Of a stretch of 24,984 bases of DNA, positions 22,440 through 24,984 are shown in pieces (position 1 is the first letter of the stretch; the number at the start of each line of letters is the position of its first letter). Below the pieces are notes generated by a model, which was given only the letters and a program-made list of their open reading frames with translations, had not been told where the DNA came from and made no database searches. This stretch comes from an uncultured bacterium. GTDB lineage: Bacteria; Bacillota_I; Bacilli_A; RF39; UBA660. The position numbers were made by a program, and so were the translations under genes. Where the stretch lies: the NCBI GenBank assembly GCA_900314225.1, contig OMUM01000094.1:1-24984 (forward strand), read 5' to 3'.

Positions 22440-22880
22440 ATGGAAGTAATATTTATAAAAGATTTAAAAAATCAAGGTAAAGCTGGTCAAATAAAAAATG
22501 TTAAAGATGGCTATGCTGAGAATTTTTTAATAAAAAACGGCTATGCTGTAAAAAAAACTAATGAAAATCTTGCAAAATTAAATCATAAACAAGAAAAGAA
22601 AGCCAAAGAAGAAGAACAAAATAAAAAAGAAGCTGAAAAGCTAAAGAAAGAACTTAGCAAAGTAACGTTAGAATTTAAAGTAAAAACAGGTGAAAATGAT
22701 AAAGTCTTTGGAAGTATCAGTGTTAAACAAATTAAAGATGAATTAAATAAACTAGGATATAAGATTGAAAAAAGTACAATAGAAATAACTTCTCCGATTA
22801 CATCACTAGGTTTTCATAATGTAAATATTAATCTATATCAAGATATAGTAGCAACAATAAAAGTACATGTAATAAAATAG
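22440..22880 (+). CDS. rplI: 50S ribosomal protein L9
   Basis: L9 is a two-domain protein of the large subunit that bridges neighbouring ribosomes and affects frame maintenance. The 146-residue product starts MEVIFIKDLKNQGKAGQIKN and has the NGYAVKKT region of the N-terminal domain, a long central Lys/Glu-rich helix (about 45-75) and the C-terminal domain with TGENDKVFGSISVKQI. ATG 22440 is preferred over GTG 22431, which lies in the GAAGGTGA ribosome site within the end of the DHH gene. The gene is followed after 10 bases by dnaB, the conserved order. Confidence 0.95.
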   Translation: MEVIFIKDLKNQGKAGQIKNVKDGYAENFLIKNGYAVKKTNENLAKLNHKQEKKAKEEEQNKKEAEKLKKELSKVTLEFKVKTGENDKVFGSISVKQIKDELNKLGYKIEKSTIEITSPITSLGFHNVNINLYQDIVATIKVHVIK

Positions 22881-22890
22881 AGGTGATTAT

Positions 22891-24252
22891 ATGCCAATTC
22901 GTACATTACCAAACAACTTAGAGGCTGAAGAGTCAGTTCTAGGAGCATGTTTCTTATCTAAATATGCTCTTCAAAAAGCAAGTGAAAATTTATCTGTTGA
23001 TTCTTTTTATAATGAAAAAAATAGTAAAATATATGCTACTTTATTATCATTAATGGAATCAGCTACTCCTATTGATTTAACAACAGTTACTAGTGAATTA
23101 AAAAAGAAGAATGAATTAAATGAAGTTGGAGGAGTAGAATATTTAACTGAAATAGTAAACTTTGTACCAACTGCTAGTAATGTTGATTATTATATTAAAA
23201 CAGTTGAAGAATCAGCTATATTAAGACGTTTAATTAATACAGCTGAAGAAATCGCAACAGAAGGATATAGTACCGACGAAACAGTTAATGAAATATTAGA
23301 TAATTCTGAAAAGAAAATTCTAAATATAGTAAAAAACAGAAAAGCTAGTGAATTTAGAACTATAAAAGATGTTTTAATTAAAACTCAGTCTGATTTGGAA
23401 AGGTTATCTGAAAATAAAGGCGAAATTACCGGACTGGCTACAGGCTGGTATGACTTTGATAAATTAACAACAGGACTTCACCCCAATGAATTCATCATAA
23501 TTGCCGCCCGCCCTGCTATGGGAAAAACTGCTTTTGCTCTAAATATTGCTACTCATGTTGCTATGACTCAAGACAAGTCAGTGGCTTTATTTAACTTAGA
23601 AATGAGTGCTGAACAACTAGCCATGAGAATACTTTCAAGTCTTGGTCAAATTGAGGGCTTTAAGTTACGTACAGGTAATTTAATGAATCAAGATTGGCGC
23701 CGAATTAATGAAGCTTCATCTCAACTATCAAATACAAATTTAGTAATTGATGATACTCCAGGAATAACAATCGGAGAAATAAGAGCTAAATGTCGAAGAC
23801 TTGCTAGTAGTGAAAAAGGACTATCATTAGTAATAATAGACTATTTACAATTAATTTCTGGAGGAAAAAATTATGGTACTAATAGACAACAAGAAGTATC
23901 GGATATATCAAGGAGTTTAAAAACTCTTGCCATGGAATTACAAGTACCAGTCATAGCCCTTTCTCAACTATCACGTGGAGTAGAAGCAAGAGAAGATAAA
24001 AGACCATTAATGAGTGATTTGCGAGAATCAGGATCAATTGAACAAGACGCCGACATAGTAGCTTTTCTTTACCGTGATGATTATTATAATAAAGAAGCAA
24101 GAACAGATGACAATAATAGTATTAGTGAATTAATAATCGGCAAACATCGTAATGGACCAACCGCAACTATAGAATTACTATTTAAAAAGAATACATCAAC
24201 ATTCTTAAATCTAAGAAAAGAAAATAATATGGAGGGAAAAACTAGTGAATAA
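22891..24252 (+). CDS. dnaB: replicative DNA helicase DnaB (Bacillus DnaC type)
   Basis: This is the hexameric 5'-3' helicase that unwinds DNA at the fork. The 453-residue product has the N-terminal helical domain (LPNNLEAEESVLGACFLS, 6-23), a linker, and the RecA-like domain with Walker A ARPAMGKT (206-213), the Walker B-like LVIIDYLQLISG and QLSRGVEAREDKRPLMSDLR with RESGSIEQDAD (DnaB-specific). No intein interrupts it, although this family often carries one. AGAGGTGA precedes the ATG. The last eight bases overlap the next gene, with GGAGGG inside the final dnaB codons serving as its ribosome site. Confidence 0.97.
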   Translation: MPIRTLPNNLEAEESVLGACFLSKYALQKASENLSVDSFYNEKNSKIYATLLSLMESATPIDLTTVTSELKKKNELNEVGGVEYLTEIVNFVPTASNVDYYIKTVEESAILRRLINTAEEIATEGYSTDETVNEILDNSEKKILNIVKNRKASEFRTIKDVLIKTQSDLERLSENKGEITGLATGWYDFDKLTTGLHPNEFIIIAARPAMGKTAFALNIATHVAMTQDKSVALFNLEMSAEQLAMRILSSLGQIEGFKLRTGNLMNQDWRRINEASSQLSNTNLVIDDTPGITIGEIRAKCRRLASSEKGLSLVIIDYLQLISGGKNYGTNRQQEVSDISRSLKTLAMELQVPVIALSQLSRGVEAREDKRPLMSDLRESGSIEQDADIVAFLYRDDYYNKEARTDDNNSISELIIGKHRNGPTATIELLFKKNTSTFLNLRKENNMEGKTSE

Positions 24253-24984
24253 AAAAAGTAAGTTGTTTTTAGTAGCTATTTTATTAATAATTTTAATCTC
24301 AGCAACAGGTTTTACCAAAATAAATTCTTCTCCTAGAACTCTCTATAGAGTGTATTTAAAAGGAGAATCTCTAGGTCTAATAAAATCAAAAGAAAAATTA
24401 GAAGAATATATTAATAAAGAACAAGCTTCAATTAAAAAGAAATATAATGTCAAAAAAGTATATCCGCCAGAAGACTTAAGCATTGAAAAAGAAGTAACTT
24501 ATTCAAATGATATTAAATCAATAAACAAAATATATGAAGAGATAAAAGATATTTCTCCATTTACTATTAAAGGATATATTATAAAAATAAATGGTTTAGA
24601 TACAATAGATAGCACAACCGGTAAAAAAATAAAAGGAAAAGTACAGACTATATATGTCATTGATAAAAGTATTTTTACAAACTCTATGCAAAATACAGCT
24701 AAATCTTTTGTAACAGATGGAGATTATACTAACTATTCTAATAATACTCAAAAAGAAATAAAAGATACAGGAAAAATTATTGAAAATATCGCTGTTCAAA
24801 ATAAAATAACTATCAAAAAAGGTAATATTCCAGTAGATAAAAAAATATATCAAACAGAAGAAGAATTAAGTAAATATCTACTTTTTGGAACAGAAAAAGA
24901 ACAAGGTACTTATACAGTAAAAACAGGAGACACTATTCCAGACGTAGCATTTAATAATAAAGTCTCAACAGAAGAACTATTAAT
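24245..24984 (+). CDS. LysM-containing exported cell-wall protein, 5' part (cut by window edge)
   Basis: About 246 residues are visible from GTG 24245; the gene runs off the right edge. It begins MNKKSKLFLVAILLIILISA, a signal peptide or membrane anchor. A region like the N-terminus of Firmicute LysM-G5-M23 proteins follows (YRVYLKGESLGLIKSKEKLEEYI, about 37-59). At the cut the sequence GTYTVKTGDTIPDVAFNNKV starts a LysM peptidoglycan-binding domain. The usual continuation is a G5 domain and an M23 endopeptidase domain, but neither is visible, so the enzymatic call is inference. A ribosome site GGAGGG at 24232-24237 and the eight-base overlap with dnaB support the GTG start and co-transcription. 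Confidence 0.8.
   Translation, partial: MNKKSKLFLVAILLIILISATGFTKINSSPRTLYRVYLKGESLGLIKSKEKLEEYINKEQASIKKKYNVKKVYPPEDLSIEKEVTYSNDIKSINKIYEEIKDISPFTIKGYIIKINGLDTIDSTTGKKIKGKVQTIYVIDKSIFTNSMQNTAKSFVTDGDYTNYSNNTQKEIKDTGKIIENIAVQNKITIKKGNIPVDKKIYQTEEELSKYLLFGTEKEQGTYTVKTGDTIPDVAFNNKVSTEELL

Noticed and set aside
23966..23981. second CACGTG in dnaB, possible parS
   Set aside because: The flanks do not fit parS and the stretch encodes the conserved LSRGVE motif.
24596..24853. 85-residue minus-strand ORF near the right end
   Set aside because: It is the antisense shadow of the LysM protein, which has a ribosome site, signal peptide and domain match.
1..24984. CRISPR arrays, tRNA or rRNA genes, insertion sequences, prophage or defence genes
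   Set aside because: None was seen: no regular repeats, no cloverleaf or rRNA stretches, and all sizeable ORFs are accounted for by core genes or the unknown membrane protein.

Overview
This window is the replication-origin region of an AT-rich, low-GC Gram-positive bacterium of the Bacilli/Erysipelotrichia/Mollicutes-adjacent type. The gene order is the classic Firmicutes one: gyrB-recF-dnaN-dnaA <-oriC-> rpmH-rnpA-yidC-jag-mnmE-mnmG-rsmG-noc-soj-parB ... ychF-rpsF-ssb-rpsR ... gdpP-like-rplI-dnaB. The standard code is used: Trp is TGG and TGA serves as a stop, so this is not a Mycoplasma-type code. SpoIIIJ-type YidC, Jag, Noc, Soj/Spo0J and Spo0A-box-like sites suggest a lineage that sporulates or descends from sporulators. 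I cannot name a genus.

Left arm (1-5340, minus strand): partial gyrB, recF, a comK homologue, dnaN and dnaA, all transcribed away from the origin. The usual small genes rlbA (yaaA, between dnaN and recF) and remB (yaaB, between recF and gyrB) are missing; a competence regulator of the ComK family sits between dnaN and recF instead. Origin (5341-5746): an AT-rich gene-free region with a cluster of DnaA boxes of the local form TTTTCCACA/AAATCCACA. Two more boxes lie between dnaA and dnaN, giving a bipartite origin as in Bacillus.

Right arm (5747-24984, plus strand), unit by unit: (i) rpmH-rnpA-yidC-jag (ribosomal protein L34, RNase P protein, membrane insertase and its RNA-binding partner); (ii) mnmE-mnmG-rsmG (tRNA wobble-uridine and 16S rRNA modification); (iii) noc alone, with its own promoter and terminator; (iv) soj-parB-mscS-DUF951-abgT-type transporter, with overlapping genes (chromosome segregation plus membrane functions); (v) ychF and a YfiH/laccase-domain protein; (vi) rpsF-ssb-rpsR behind a structured leader; (vii) an unknown four-helix membrane protein; (viii) a stand-alone DHH/DHHA1 phosphodiesterase, rplI, dnaB and the start of a LysM cell-wall protein.

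The most interesting signal is a 12-base motif, TTTGTCGAAATT, containing the Spo0A-box core TGTCGAA. It occurs twice, exactly 20 bp apart, upstream of comK, and once in oriC directly abutting a DnaA box. If these are Spo0A sites, the same regulator would touch competence and replication initiation, as in Bacillus subtilis, here in a compact locus where comK lies next to dnaN. The ComK protein also lacks the C-terminal tail that carries the MecA degradation signal. Other notable points: a Noc with a long inserted disordered linker and no N-terminal membrane helix, a GdpP homologue reduced to its catalytic core, and a very short leader ORF in front of recF.
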